Part shown: positions 35,162 to 43,819 of the stretch, piece after piece
Numbering within the stretch: position 1 is the stretch's first letter
How the letters are laid out: every line of letters starts with the position of its first letter
Assembly (NCBI GenBank): GCA_016938675.1
Contig: JAFGUF010000022.1
Span: 96,714-160,713, forward strand
Source: Clostridia bacterium
GTDB taxonomy: Bacteria; Bacillota; Clostridia; Christensenellales; UMGS416
Reading direction: 5' to 3'
Length of the DNA stretch: 64,000 nucleotides
Translations under genes and position numbers: made by a program
The notes under the pieces: generated by a model
Told to the model about the DNA's origin: nothing
The model's database searches: none
What the model saw: the letters and a program-made list of their open reading frames with translations, nothing else

Positions 35162-37766
35162 AAATAAAAATTATCACGTTCAGAGCGTAGATGATGTGCT
35201 TAAAAGCCTGGACAGCAAGATAATGGGGCTGACCCCTGATGAGGCGAAAAGAAGGCTGGAAGAGTACGGTCCGAATGTTCTGCCCGAAGGCGACAAAAAG
35301 ACAGTGCTCGGTATATTCCTGCAGCAGTTTAAAAACGTGATGATATGGGTCTTAATAGGCGCAAGCATAATATCCCTGATATTAGGCGAGGTAACGGACG
35401 CTATAATAATATTTATAGTAGTGCTCCTTAACTCAATAATGGGCACCATTCAGGAAGCGCGGGCTGAAGCGGCCTTGGAAAGCCTGAAGTCCCTTGCGGC
35501 ACCGAGATCAACTGTTGTTAGAAGCGGAAAAGTGATGAATATTGATTCCGCCGATCTTGTAGTGGGTGATATGGTGCTTCTGGAAGCCGGAATGAGCGTA
35601 GGAGCTGACATCCGCGTAACCGACAGCGCCACACTGTCAGCAGTTGAGAGCGCATTAACGGGCGAATCAGAAGCCGTAATCAAGATAACCGAAGCCATAG
35701 ATGATGAACACGCCGTAGTAGGCGACAAAAAGAACATGGCATTTATGGGCACATCTATATCCTATGGCAGAGGAGCGGGCGTAGTTGTGGGCACTGGCAT
35801 GAATACCGAGATGGGAAAGATAGCCGATAAGCTTGCACATACTGAGGAGGAAGTTACTCCTCTGCAAAAGCAAATTGCACAGATTTCAAAGATCATCAGC
35901 TTTGGCGTAATCGGCATCGCAGTGATAATATTCATAATCGGGCTTATAACAGGCAGAGAGATATTCGATATGTTCTTTATCGCCGTATCCTTAGCTGTGG
36001 CCGCAATACCCGAAGGGCTTGCAACAGTTGTAACCATAGTTTTGGCAATGGGCATGAACAGGATGGCAAAGCAAGGAGCCATCATAAGAAAGCTTCCGGC
36101 TGTTGAGACATTAGGCTCTACAAACATAATATGTTCGGACAAGACAGGCACGCTGACAATGAACAGAATGACTGTTGAGTATGTATATGCCAACCTGACA
36201 AAAGAGCACGATATGTCCTCCCATTCGCCGGAATTAATAGAGGTAGTCAACTGCATGGCCCACTGCAACGACAGCAACCTAGATGAGGACGACAACCCGA
36301 TTGGCGACCCAACAGAAACAGCCATGATGGACTTTGCTCTGCACTGCGGACTCTACACAGAGGAAGACCTGCGCTCCCGCAGAAGGCATGATGAAATCCC
36401 CTTTGAATCCGACAGGAAACTGATGAGCGTACTTGTGGGCGACGGCCCATACACCATGTATACAAAAGGCGCGCCTGACATACTCATTGAGCGCTGCACC
36501 AAAATACTGCTGAATAACAAAATTGTGCCGCTTGATGAAAAAACAAAAAATAAAATTCTGGATACAAACACGGAGATGGCCGACAACGCCCTGCGCGTCT
36601 TAGCATTCGCCAAAAAAATTCAGGATGATAAGCATATAAAAGACAGAGAAACGGCAGAACATGGCCTGATATTCCTCGGCCTATGCGCAGAAATGGACCC
36701 TCCAAGGCCGGAGGCAAAGGACGCAGTAGCCAAGTGCCTGAAGGCTGGTATCCGCCCGATAATGATAACAGGCGACCACAAAATCACTGCTTCTGCTATA
36801 GCAAAGAAGCTGGGTATATTAGACGAGAGTAAAAAGGCCATTGAGGGCAGAGAAATTGAGCTATTGACTGACGATGAGCTGGATAAACTTGTTGAAGATG
36901 TATGCGTATACGCAAGGGTATCACCCGAGCACAAAGTGCGCATAGTAGATTCCTGGCAACGCAAAGGCATGATAGTAGCCATGACAGGAGACGGCGTAAA
37001 TGACGCCCCAGCCATAAAGAGCGCTGACATAGGCGTAGGCATGGGTATAACAGGTACTGACGTGAGCAAGGCAGCCTCCGACATGGTATTGACTGATGAT
37101 AACTTCGCAACGATTGTAGCAGCTGTTGAGGAAGGCAGAAAGATATTCACCAATATCAAAAAAGCTGTTAAGTTCCTCTTATCATCTAATATGGGCGAAG
37201 TAATAGCCCTGTTTATTGCCACAATGCTTGGCTGGCAGCTTTTCAGGCCGGTGCACATACTTTGGATTAACTTAGTTACAGATACATTCCCTGCTTTGGC
37301 ATTGGGCGTTGAGCCATCAGAGGGCGACGTAATGAGCCAGAAGCCGAGAAACAGCAAAGCTCCGTTCTTCAATAAGCAGATGTGGTTTGAGATACTGACT
37401 CATGGCGTAGTGGAGGGCGGAATAGCATTGGGTGTTTACCTATATGCGCTGAATGCGTTCGACGGAATTACGGCAACGACAATGGCCTTTGTAACATTGG
37501 GCTTAACTCAGCTCTTCCATGCGCTGGGCAGCAGGTTCGATGTGAAATCATTTATGTCAGGGCCATTTACCAACAAGTCTATGATTCTGGCGTTTGTAGT
37601 CTCTGCGCTGCTTCAGATACTTGTGGTTGTGATTGAGCCTATACGTACGGCGTTTTCACTGGCGATGCTTGACGGCTGGCAATGGCTGGTGGCGGTTGGG
37701 TCGTCGGTGCTGATGCTTGTATATATGGAGATTGAGAAGGTTGTTAAGCGTCTTAAAAGCAAATAG
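35148..37766 (+). CDS. P-type calcium-transporting ATPase (type IIA)
   Basis: 872 residues with about ten membrane helices. The phosphorylated Asp331 is in CSDKTGTLT; ion-site motifs are AAIPEGLA in M4 and NLVTDTFPALALG in M6, the SERCA-like pattern for calcium. Also seen: the TGES actuator loop as TGESEAV, and TGDGVNDAPA in the P domain. Start at the first of three consecutive ATGs inside the htpG end; no separate Shine-Dalgarno, so translation is probably coupled to htpG. Exports Ca2+ (possibly Mn2+) from the cytosol. Confidence 0.93.
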   Translation: MMMNENKNYHVQSVDDVLKSLDSKIMGLTPDEAKRRLEEYGPNVLPEGDKKTVLGIFLQQFKNVMIWVLIGASIISLILGEVTDAIIIFIVVLLNSIMGTIQEARAEAALESLKSLAAPRSTVVRSGKVMNIDSADLVVGDMVLLEAGMSVGADIRVTDSATLSAVESALTGESEAVIKITEAIDDEHAVVGDKKNMAFMGTSISYGRGAGVVVGTGMNTEMGKIADKLAHTEEEVTPLQKQIAQISKIISFGVIGIAVIIFIIGLITGREIFDMFFIAVSLAVAAIPEGLATVVTIVLAMGMNRMAKQGAIIRKLPAVETLGSTNIICSDKTGTLTMNRMTVEYVYANLTKEHDMSSHSPELIEVVNCMAHCNDSNLDEDDNPIGDPTETAMMDFALHCGLYTEEDLRSRRRHDEIPFESDRKLMSVLVGDGPYTMYTKGAPDILIERCTKILLNNKIVPLDEKTKNKILDTNTEMADNALRVLAFAKKIQDDKHIKDRETAEHGLIFLGLCAEMDPPRPEAKDAVAKCLKAGIRPIMITGDHKITASAIAKKLGILDESKKAIEGREIELLTDDELDKLVEDVCVYARVSPEHKVRIVDSWQRKGMIVAMTGDGVNDAPAIKSADIGVGMGITGTDVSKAASDMVLTDDNFATIVAAVEEGRKIFTNIKKAVKFLLSSNMGEVIALFIATMLGWQLFRPVHILWINLVTDTFPALALGVEPSEGDVMSQKPRNSKAPFFNKQMWFEILTHGVVEGGIALGVYLYALNAFDGITATTMAFVTLGLTQLFHALGSRFDVKSFMSGPFTNKSMILAFVVSALLQILVVVIEPIRTAFSLAMLDGWQWLVAVGSSVLMLVYMEIEKVVKRLKSK

Positions 37767-37780
37767 TAAATTATATACTT

Positions 37781-37807
37781 AAGCCGTCCTTATGGGGCGG
37801 CTTTTTT
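37781..37807 (+). terminator. Intrinsic terminator after the calcium ATPase
   Basis: AAGCCGTCC / GGGCGGCTT stem with one G-U pair and a short loop, then TTTTTT. Closes the rng-htpG-ATPase stretch. From here to 37945 I see nothing else. Confidence 0.9.
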
Positions 37808-37945
37808 GTTTGGTTTTATTGAGGCGGAACCTCCATACCTTCGCATAGAGACAAGTTAATATGTAACCAAATCTTTTTTAGTTTTTTCTCCAAAAAATGA
37901 TTTTAACTTATAAAATTTCAAACTAACCGCAACTAAGATTTTATT

Positions 37946-37973
37946 TTGAAGAAATTTTAAAAAATGGTATACT
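37946..37973 (+). promoter_or_regulatory. Promoter of the small membrane protein at 38010
   Basis: TTGAAG (37946-37951), 16 bases, TATACT (37968-37973), 37 bases before the start codon. Confidence 0.55.
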
Positions 37974-38009
37974 AGATTAACCAAAATATATTTAAAGGAC
38001 TTATATTAA

Positions 38010-38399
38010 ATGAGAAAGGCAAGTGTGATATTAGGAATAATTGGCGGAGGAATAGCAATTTTATTAGCACTATCATTTATTATACAATGTATCAAATTTA
38101 ATCATATGGATTTTATTGCTAATCAAGATATACCATTTAATGAAATAGAGCAAATGTCAATATCATGCTATTTCGTTGGCATAGCTTATGTGGTTTTAGC
38201 CGCCGGATTATTAGGAGTTGTCGGCGGAGCAATTGCAAAAAATAATACTAAAATTGCAGGAATATTCATGATAATTGCAAGTATTATCACGCTCATTACA
38301 CTTTTGTCAATAATAGCGTGCCCTTTGCTTTTATTAGGTGGGATTTTCGCTTTGACTGACGATAAAAAAGCTAAAATAGTAGAAACGCAAAGCAAATGA
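38010..38399 (+). CDS. Small membrane protein, DUF4064-like
   Basis: 129 residues with three or four hydrophobic helices (about 5-27, 52-74, 82-113), glycine-rich in the first (ILGIIGGGIAILLAL) and ending in a short charged tail. The pattern recalls DUF4064 proteins of Firmicutes, tentatively. AAGGAC lies ten bases before the ATG. A single-gene unit: its own promoter upstream, and a convergent gene downstream. Function unknown. Confidence 0.65.
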   Translation: MRKASVILGIIGGGIAILLALSFIIQCIKFNHMDFIANQDIPFNEIEQMSISCYFVGIAYVVLAAGLLGVVGGAIAKNNTKIAGIFMIIASIITLITLLSIIACPLLLLGGIFALTDDKKAKIVETQSK

Positions 38400-38536
38400 G
38401 CTAAAAAACAGCAGAAAACGCGCTACACTAATAACAACAAAGCATAAGGCAAGACTTCAAATATTCGAAAACCTAGCAGGAGTCTGATACTTATTATAAT
38501 TTTGACTATGATCCATTGATTTTAAGTGTAATTATT

Positions 38537-39658
38537 TTATGTTTCCAACACAATCAATGGCACCATCATCTCTTTATCCGTCATCCCTGCATGCAGAGCC
38601 TTAAACTTCTTATCAGCCCCAATATCATGCCACAATCCAATATCGCCAGTAGCCACTGCAATAATATCGCCGAGGAAATCCAGCGACTTTTTGTGCGGTG
38701 TGCCCTCACCTAAAAATCCCTTTTGCAGAAATTCTTCCTTTGTATACAGCACAAACTCATCGCTGAACTCCTTTTCAAAGGCCATAACAAAATCATCAAT
38801 CATGCCCTCCTTTATATAATAGGAGTTGCACCGCGGCTCAAGACCAGTCGGCAAACGCAGATACTTTTTAATTTCAGGATAATGGTCAATCACCTTCACC
38901 CTGCAGTCGCGCAGCCCGTGGTCAGCAGTCACAATTATCAGCGTATCCTCTACGCTTTCTTGTATTGCCTGAACGCTATTTTGAATCTCCGCAACTACAT
39001 CTTTCACCTTTTTATCGTAGCATCCGCTTATGTGCATCATGCTGTCGGGCTGATGCCAGTAGGTATAGATGAATCTCCTCTCGCTGTCATTGCAGAGCCT
39101 AATCGTTTTGTTAATCAGTTCCACGTGGCTCTCAATCAATATTGTTCCATATCTGGATACACTGTCTGCTTGTATTCCACTGCCCTTCTCATTTACAAGT
39201 TCAAAGATTGATTTGAACGGCATATACGTGCCTGCTATATGATAATCCGTTAATGGTTTACCGTCCGATATTGTGCCGTCATCATTTATAAATATGTTTA
39301 CCAGCTTTCCCAATTCATCAAAGTAGCAGCTCCAGCCCAGCCACCCGTGCTCTATGGGGCTTTGCGCTGTTATCATGGATGTAGTCGCTGCAGTAGTCGT
39401 GCAAAGGTAAACTGAGCTAAGCTCATCCTTTATATTATTATGGAAGATTGAGTTTTCCTTAGCCAGATTTTTTTGCAGGCAGTCCGTTCCCATTCCGTCA
39501 AATAGCATCACAACAACATTTTTATAATCTTTCCTAAGGTATTCATCCAGTATTGCATTCGTCTCATGCAGTGGCTCAATTCCGCAATATTTAAGTATAG
39601 AATTAGGTATACCCAGTATGCTGTTTTTATAATTTGGATAGATAATATTACTTTTCAT
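38537..39658 (-). CDS. Alkaline-phosphatase-superfamily phosphodiesterase/nucleotide pyrophosphatase
   Basis: 373 residues from ATG 39658 (GGAG seven bases upstream; a longer frame to 39703 begins before the predicted transcript start). Metal and nucleophile motifs of the superfamily: VVVMLFDGMGTD near the N-terminus, the threonine nucleophile region TTTAATTSM, WHQPDSMMH, and TADHGLRD. No signal peptide, so it probably acts in the cytosol. Substrate (nucleotide, glycan phosphate or lipid head group) cannot be read from the sequence. Confidence 0.85.
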   Translation of the reverse strand: MKSNIIYPNYKNSILGIPNSILKYCGIEPLHETNAILDEYLRKDYKNVVVMLFDGMGTDCLQKNLAKENSIFHNNIKDELSSVYLCTTTAATTSMITAQSPIEHGWLGWSCYFDELGKLVNIFINDDGTISDGKPLTDYHIAGTYMPFKSIFELVNEKGSGIQADSVSRYGTILIESHVELINKTIRLCNDSERRFIYTYWHQPDSMMHISGCYDKKVKDVVAEIQNSVQAIQESVEDTLIIVTADHGLRDCRVKVIDHYPEIKKYLRLPTGLEPRCNSYYIKEGMIDDFVMAFEKEFSDEFVLYTKEEFLQKGFLGEGTPHKKSLDFLGDIIAVATGDIGLWHDIGADKKFKALHAGMTDKEMMVPLIVLET

Positions 39659-39685
39659 GTCGCCGCTCCATTCTTCATTTGCTAA

Positions 39686-39694
39686 ATTATACCA
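39686..39694 (-). promoter_or_regulatory. Extended -10 promoter of the phosphodiesterase-like gene
   Basis: TGGTATAAT on the minus strand (39694-39686), a perfect TGn-extended -10 with a weak -35, about 28 bases before the chosen start. Confidence 0.6.
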
Positions 39695-39740
39695 CAAAAA
39701 CAAAGACAGTCATAATTTTCATATAACTGTCCCTCTCAAA

Positions 39741-39777
39741 AGAAAAGAGCTACCCCTAAAATTATTTGGGGCAGCCC
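39741..39777 (-). terminator. Intrinsic terminator of the RND-TetR operon
   Basis: On the minus strand GGGCTGCCCC and GGGGTAGCTC pair (two G-U type pairs, 11-base loop) and run into TTTTCT. It lies 10 bases after the tetR stop. Confidence 0.8.
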
Positions 39778-39786
39778 TTCATTATA

Positions 39787-40401
39787 TTATTTGCACACTC
39801 GTAATATCATATCGTATGTCAGGTCGATGCATTGTTCATTTGTATATTCTTCTTCTTTTTCAATGCCTAGTACATCACGGAATCCAATATACTTTACCAT
39901 CAGCATTATTGCTTCAGCAGTCATATTAGCAGAATATCTGTTAATGTATGAAATCCGTTTTTCTTCCGCACCAATGTTCAGTATCTTTTCAACCAAATCA
40001 AGGTACTCCAGTCTCGCATTCCTGAATGACTCTATCGTCCCCGGCAGTGTATTGGCGTTGAAAACACTGATGTATTCTGAGCCTGACTGAGGATTAAATA
40101 GACTGGAATAATCCTCGAATAATTTAATATGCAGGTTTATAAATCCAATGCACGTTTCCTTAAAGTTCTTGTCGGCGTTGTTGACGTATTCTCTAAATGG
40201 CTTGAGCCATACATCCAGAAAGTATTCTACGGCTTCAAGTATCACATCATCTTTGGAGGCAAAGTGCAGATATATCGATCCTTTACCTATCCCTGCCCTG
40301 TTTGCTATCTCGGATACTTTAATGTCTTTTACGCTTTTGCCTTCTCTGAACAGTTCCAGCACCGCTCCGTATATTTTTTTCTTTTTGCTTTCTTCAGCCA
40401 T
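39787..40401 (-). CDS. TetR-family transcriptional regulator of the RND exporter
   Basis: 204 residues. N-terminal helix-turn-helix at about 27-50 (VSEIANRAGIGKGSIYLHF) with the canonical KGSIYLHFASKDD ending; the C-terminal two-thirds is the helical ligand-binding domain. Starts 9 bases after the exporter stop, in the same operon. The palindrome at 43626-43645 at the operon promoter is its likely operator, giving autorepression relieved by an exported compound. Confidence 0.92.
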   Translation of the reverse strand: MAEESKKKKIYGAVLELFREGKSVKDIKVSEIANRAGIGKGSIYLHFASKDDVILEAVEYFLDVWLKPFREYVNNADKNFKETCIGFINLHIKLFEDYSSLFNPQSGSEYISVFNANTLPGTIESFRNARLEYLDLVEKILNIGAEEKRISYINRYSANMTAEAIMLMVKYIGFRDVLGIEKEEEYTNEQCIDLTYDMILRVCK

Positions 40402-40410
40402 TATGTCACC

Positions 40411-43400
40411 CTACTTCTTTTCTTCTTTTGCTTTTCTGTTCATGTTCCTTTCAGCAAAGGCCTTTCTTTCTTTGCGCCTTTCAACCGACTGATCCATCAG
40501 TGAATAGATAGCAGGGATAATAAATAGTGTAAGCAATGTTGAATAGAGAAGTCCGCCAATTGCCGTTATTGCCAGAGGCTGCATCATCTCTGCACCTCTT
40601 CCAACGCCTACAGCCATAGTAGAGAGAGCAAATATTGTGGTTAATGCGGTCATGATTATCGGCCTTATCCTTGTCTTTCCGGCCTTTATTACTGCCTCAG
40701 TATAATGCATTCCCTTTTCCTTCAGTTTGTTGGTGTAGTCCACCATTACTATGCCGTTGTTTACTACCACACCTACCAGAACGATAAATCCTATAGCAGA
40801 GATTATGGATATCGGGTTGCTCGTTGCAATAAGTGCTATGAATCCGCCAGTGAAGGCAAGCGGTATGCACGACATTATAATCAATGGATACTTCAGGGAT
40901 TCGAATTGAGCAGCCATTATCATGTAGATAAGCAGCACTGCCAGCAGAAGTACTATGCCCAGATCCTGCAGAGCGTCCATTATCATCTCGTTCTCGCCGG
41001 CTATTTCCACTGCATATCCTTCAGGCACTTCATAATCCTTCAGCTCTTTTTCTATGTCTTTGCTTACAAGGCCGATGTTGTATCCATTCTTAAGCTTTGC
41101 GGTCACAGTCAGAACTCTTTCCTGGTCAGTACGGGTTATAGTAGTGTATCCTTCCTCAAAATATACGTCGGCAATATCTGATACTAAAATGGTTTCGCCG
41201 AATGCGTTCTGCAATTCCAGATTCTCCAGCTCTTCTTTCGTGTGAATAACCTTTGTATCATCCAAGAGCAGAACATCATATTCCCTTGAGTCGTCATTAA
41301 TTGTGGTTATCTTGTTGTTTGGGTCTACAACCTCGTCTATCGCACTGTAAACCTGAGCTACTGTCAGTCCGTTTTCCAAGGCCTTATCCTTGTTGACCTC
41401 TACCTTAATTTCGGGCGCATCCTTGTCAATTCCGTTTTCTATTTCGGTTGTGCCATCCACTGTGTCAACTATTTCAGCTACGTCGCTTGCTATGTCTTCA
41501 AGGATATCAAACTCAGGGCCTCTTACTTCAATGCTTATGCCTGAGCCGCCTGCCAGCACCGCTGGGTCCATAGCCTGGTCGGATATTTCTATCTTGCAGT
41601 CCAGGTGGTCAGTGTCTTCCCTTAGCTCCTGCGATATGCTCATGGTTTTGCGTGATGAGTTTTCATCCACCAGTATATAAAGATTGCCGGTGCCGGAGTC
41701 TCCTCCGCTCAAGCCCATAAACATGTCTCCGCCTATTGTAGCGCCTACTGTATCTACGCCTTCTATCCTCATAGCTATTTCAGAAAGCTTATCCATCATT
41801 TCTGCGGTGTCTTCAAATGTAGAACCATCCGGCATATCTACAGTAACAGATATCTGACCTGTGTCAGAATCCGGCATGTATTCTACGCCCACCTGCATTG
41901 CACCATATATGCTCGCCGCGAATAGGCCAATAGCCAAAATGATGAACAAAGTCTTTGCCTTTAGTACTGTTTTTAATGATTCTTCGTATGCTTTCTTGAA
42001 TTTCTTCAGGCCTTTTGATTCCTTGCGCGGCTTTTTGGTCAAAAGCTTTGAGCTTGCCATCGGAACAAATGTAAGAGCTATGAATAAAGATGCCAGCAGC
42101 GAGCAGGAAATCGTCAAAGCCATCTCCTTAAATATCTCCGCTGTAAAGCCGCTCATGAATACTATCGGCAGGAATACAGATACTGTTGTCAGTGTTGATG
42201 CAGTGATTGCGCCTGCAACCTGCTTTGCACCCTGTACTGCTGCCTTCTTGACGCTCTTGCCTTCGCTTCGCATCCTGTATATATTCTCTATTACTACAAT
42301 GGCGTTATCCACCAGCATTCCTATTCCCAATGCGAGTCCACCCATTGACACGATGTTCAAATCTATCTTCAGGAAATACATCATTGCAAATGCCGCAAAC
42401 AGGCTTATCGGTATTGCTACGCCAACAATGAAAGTAGGACGGAGATTGCGCAGGAAAATAAACAGAATGATAATAGCCAGTATAGCACCGTATATCAGGT
42501 TGTTCTTTACTGTGCCTACCGCCATGTCTATATATTCTGCCTGATCCATTATTACTTCGATTTTTATGTCGTCGCCGTACTCGTTTTCAAGGTCTGTGAT
42601 TTCCTGGTTAACCTTTTCTACGACTTCCGTAGTTGCAAATGTAGTCTGCTTCTGAATGGAAAGCATTATGGCCTTTTCACCGTTTACATAGGTGTATGTA
42701 TCCTTTGATGTGTCCTCCAGTGATACATCGGCTACCTCTGACAACGCTACGGATATTTCTTCTTCCTCGTTGTAGTATACGCTTAGGTTTTCGAAGTCCT
42801 CCATGCTCTTTAGCTCATCGCCAACCCTTACCATGTAGTCATATTCGCCGTCTACTACATAGCCTGAAGGCATGGAGAAATGCTGTCCCATAATAATGCC
42901 TTTTATGCTGTCGGCTGTTATTATTTCCGGCACTTCCGGCACATAGTTTCCATCTTCATCTTCTGTAAATACCATGCCGTAGATTTCTTCGGCGAGTTCT
43001 TTATTTTTCTCAAGCAGGGCTTCATTATCTATCTGAATGTGCACCTGGTCTTCTGATGCGCCCATCACATTTACCTGAGCAACACCTTCAATTCTTTCGA
43101 AATTTGGTACTATCTCGTCTTCTATCCACATTGACGCCTCTGTCAGGTTCATTCCGTCAACTGAAATGGAAAAATACTGTATTGGCATCATGTCGGGATT
43201 GATTTTCAATATTATAGGGCTGCCTACCTCAGCAGGCATATAGCCGTTTATTAAATCAAGGCTTTCCCTTATGTCCAATATCGCGCTGTCCATATCCGTG
43301 TCGTCGCTGAATTCCATTATGACTACGGAGTTGCCCTCTGTCGACATCGATTCAATTGACTTAATGTTGCTTACTGTCGCCATTGCGCCCTCTGTCGGCT

Positions 43401-43593
43401 TTGTAACCATCATTTCAACCTGTTCAGGGCCTGCTCCGTCATATGATGTGCTTATTACAACATATGGCAGGTTCATGTTTGGAAAAAGGTCAGTTTTCAG
43501 TGATGTAACTGAAACTATTCCAAGCAAAAACACTATAAGCAGTATCATTACAACCGTTACCGGCCTTCTTACTGAGAATTTTGGAATACTCAT
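40411..43593 (-). CDS. RND-superfamily efflux transporter
   Basis: 1060 residues with the duplicated AcrB/HAE layout: one N-terminal helix, a large external domain, five or six helices, then the same again. Seen: FSVRRPVTVVMILLIVFLLG at the start, GGLALGIGMLVDNAIVVIENI with its conserved Asp region, and the second-half counterpart GFIVLVGVVVNNGIVMVDY. AAGGAAG precedes the ATG. Proton-driven export of drugs, lipids or metabolites. No membrane-fusion protein or outer-membrane factor is adjacent, as expected for a monoderm. Regulated by the TetR gene downstream. Confidence 0.93.
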   Translation of the reverse strand: MSIPKFSVRRPVTVVMILLIVFLLGIVSVTSLKTDLFPNMNLPYVVISTSYDGAGPEQVEMMVTKPTEGAMATVSNIKSIESMSTEGNSVVIMEFSDDTDMDSAILDIRESLDLINGYMPAEVGSPIILKINPDMMPIQYFSISVDGMNLTEASMWIEDEIVPNFERIEGVAQVNVMGASEDQVHIQIDNEALLEKNKELAEEIYGMVFTEDEDGNYVPEVPEIITADSIKGIIMGQHFSMPSGYVVDGEYDYMVRVGDELKSMEDFENLSVYYNEEEEISVALSEVADVSLEDTSKDTYTYVNGEKAIMLSIQKQTTFATTEVVEKVNQEITDLENEYGDDIKIEVIMDQAEYIDMAVGTVKNNLIYGAILAIIILFIFLRNLRPTFIVGVAIPISLFAAFAMMYFLKIDLNIVSMGGLALGIGMLVDNAIVVIENIYRMRSEGKSVKKAAVQGAKQVAGAITASTLTTVSVFLPIVFMSGFTAEIFKEMALTISCSLLASLFIALTFVPMASSKLLTKKPRKESKGLKKFKKAYEESLKTVLKAKTLFIILAIGLFAASIYGAMQVGVEYMPDSDTGQISVTVDMPDGSTFEDTAEMMDKLSEIAMRIEGVDTVGATIGGDMFMGLSGGDSGTGNLYILVDENSSRKTMSISQELREDTDHLDCKIEISDQAMDPAVLAGGSGISIEVRGPEFDILEDIASDVAEIVDTVDGTTEIENGIDKDAPEIKVEVNKDKALENGLTVAQVYSAIDEVVDPNNKITTINDDSREYDVLLLDDTKVIHTKEELENLELQNAFGETILVSDIADVYFEEGYTTITRTDQERVLTVTAKLKNGYNIGLVSKDIEKELKDYEVPEGYAVEIAGENEMIMDALQDLGIVLLLAVLLIYMIMAAQFESLKYPLIIMSCIPLAFTGGFIALIATSNPISIISAIGFIVLVGVVVNNGIVMVDYTNKLKEKGMHYTEAVIKAGKTRIRPIIMTALTTIFALSTMAVGVGRGAEMMQPLAITAIGGLLYSTLLTLFIIPAIYSLMDQSVERRKERKAFAERNMNRKAKEEKK

Positions 43594-43625
43594 ATATTTT
43601 ACTTCCTTTTCTTATTTTCAATTTA

Positions 43626-43645
43626 TGACTGACTGGTCAGTCAGT
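43626..43645 (-). promoter_or_regulatory. TetR operator
   Basis: TGACTGACTGGTCAGTCAGT, a palindrome in two overlapping registers (TGACTGAC..GTCAGTCA and ACTGACTG..CAGTCAGT). This is the classic TetR-family site, beginning 6 bases after the -10 box of the exporter operon. Confidence 0.88.
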
Positions 43646-43651
43646 TCCCTA

Positions 43652-43680
43652 ATGATATCAGCCTTTATAATCCTTGTCAA
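43652..43680 (-). promoter_or_regulatory. Promoter of the RND-TetR operon
   Basis: Minus strand TTGACA (43680-43675), 17 bases, TATCAT (43657-43652); the operator covers the expected start site. Confidence 0.82.
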
Positions 43681-43776
43681 TAGCAATTCATTACTTTATT
43701 CTGTGTACTTATACTTGAAAAATGCCGATTCAATGAGAATATTGATGTTTTTGCGTAAAGTTTTGCTATGTTTAAT

Positions 43777-43813
43777 CCCTTTTATAGAAAAAGGGCGTAT
43801 TTAATGATATAAT
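43777..43813 (+). promoter_or_regulatory. Extended -10 promoter giving an apparently leaderless DUF5685 mRNA
   Basis: TGATATAAT with the perfect -10 at 43808-43813, six bases before the ATG at 43820, so transcription would begin at or within a base or two of the start codon. No Shine-Dalgarno is present. A hairpin CCCTTTT / AAAAGGG at 43777-43795 lies just upstream, where a -35 would be, and may be a regulator site. Confidence 0.55.
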
Positions 43814-43819
43814 AAAAAA

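Noticed and set aside
36620..37372. 250-codon minus-strand frame inside the calcium ATPase gene
   Set aside because: Lies entirely within conserved P-domain and membrane coding sequence (DGVNDAP region) and has no start signal.
38513..38575. Inverted repeat CCATTGATT / AATCAATGG around the end of the phosphodiesterase-like gene
   Set aside because: Loop of more than 30 bases, one arm inside the coding region and no U-run; not a credible terminator.
41861..42544. 227-codon plus-strand frame inside the RND exporter gene
   Set aside because: Antisense to well-conserved membrane helices of the exporter; composition is that of a complement strand.
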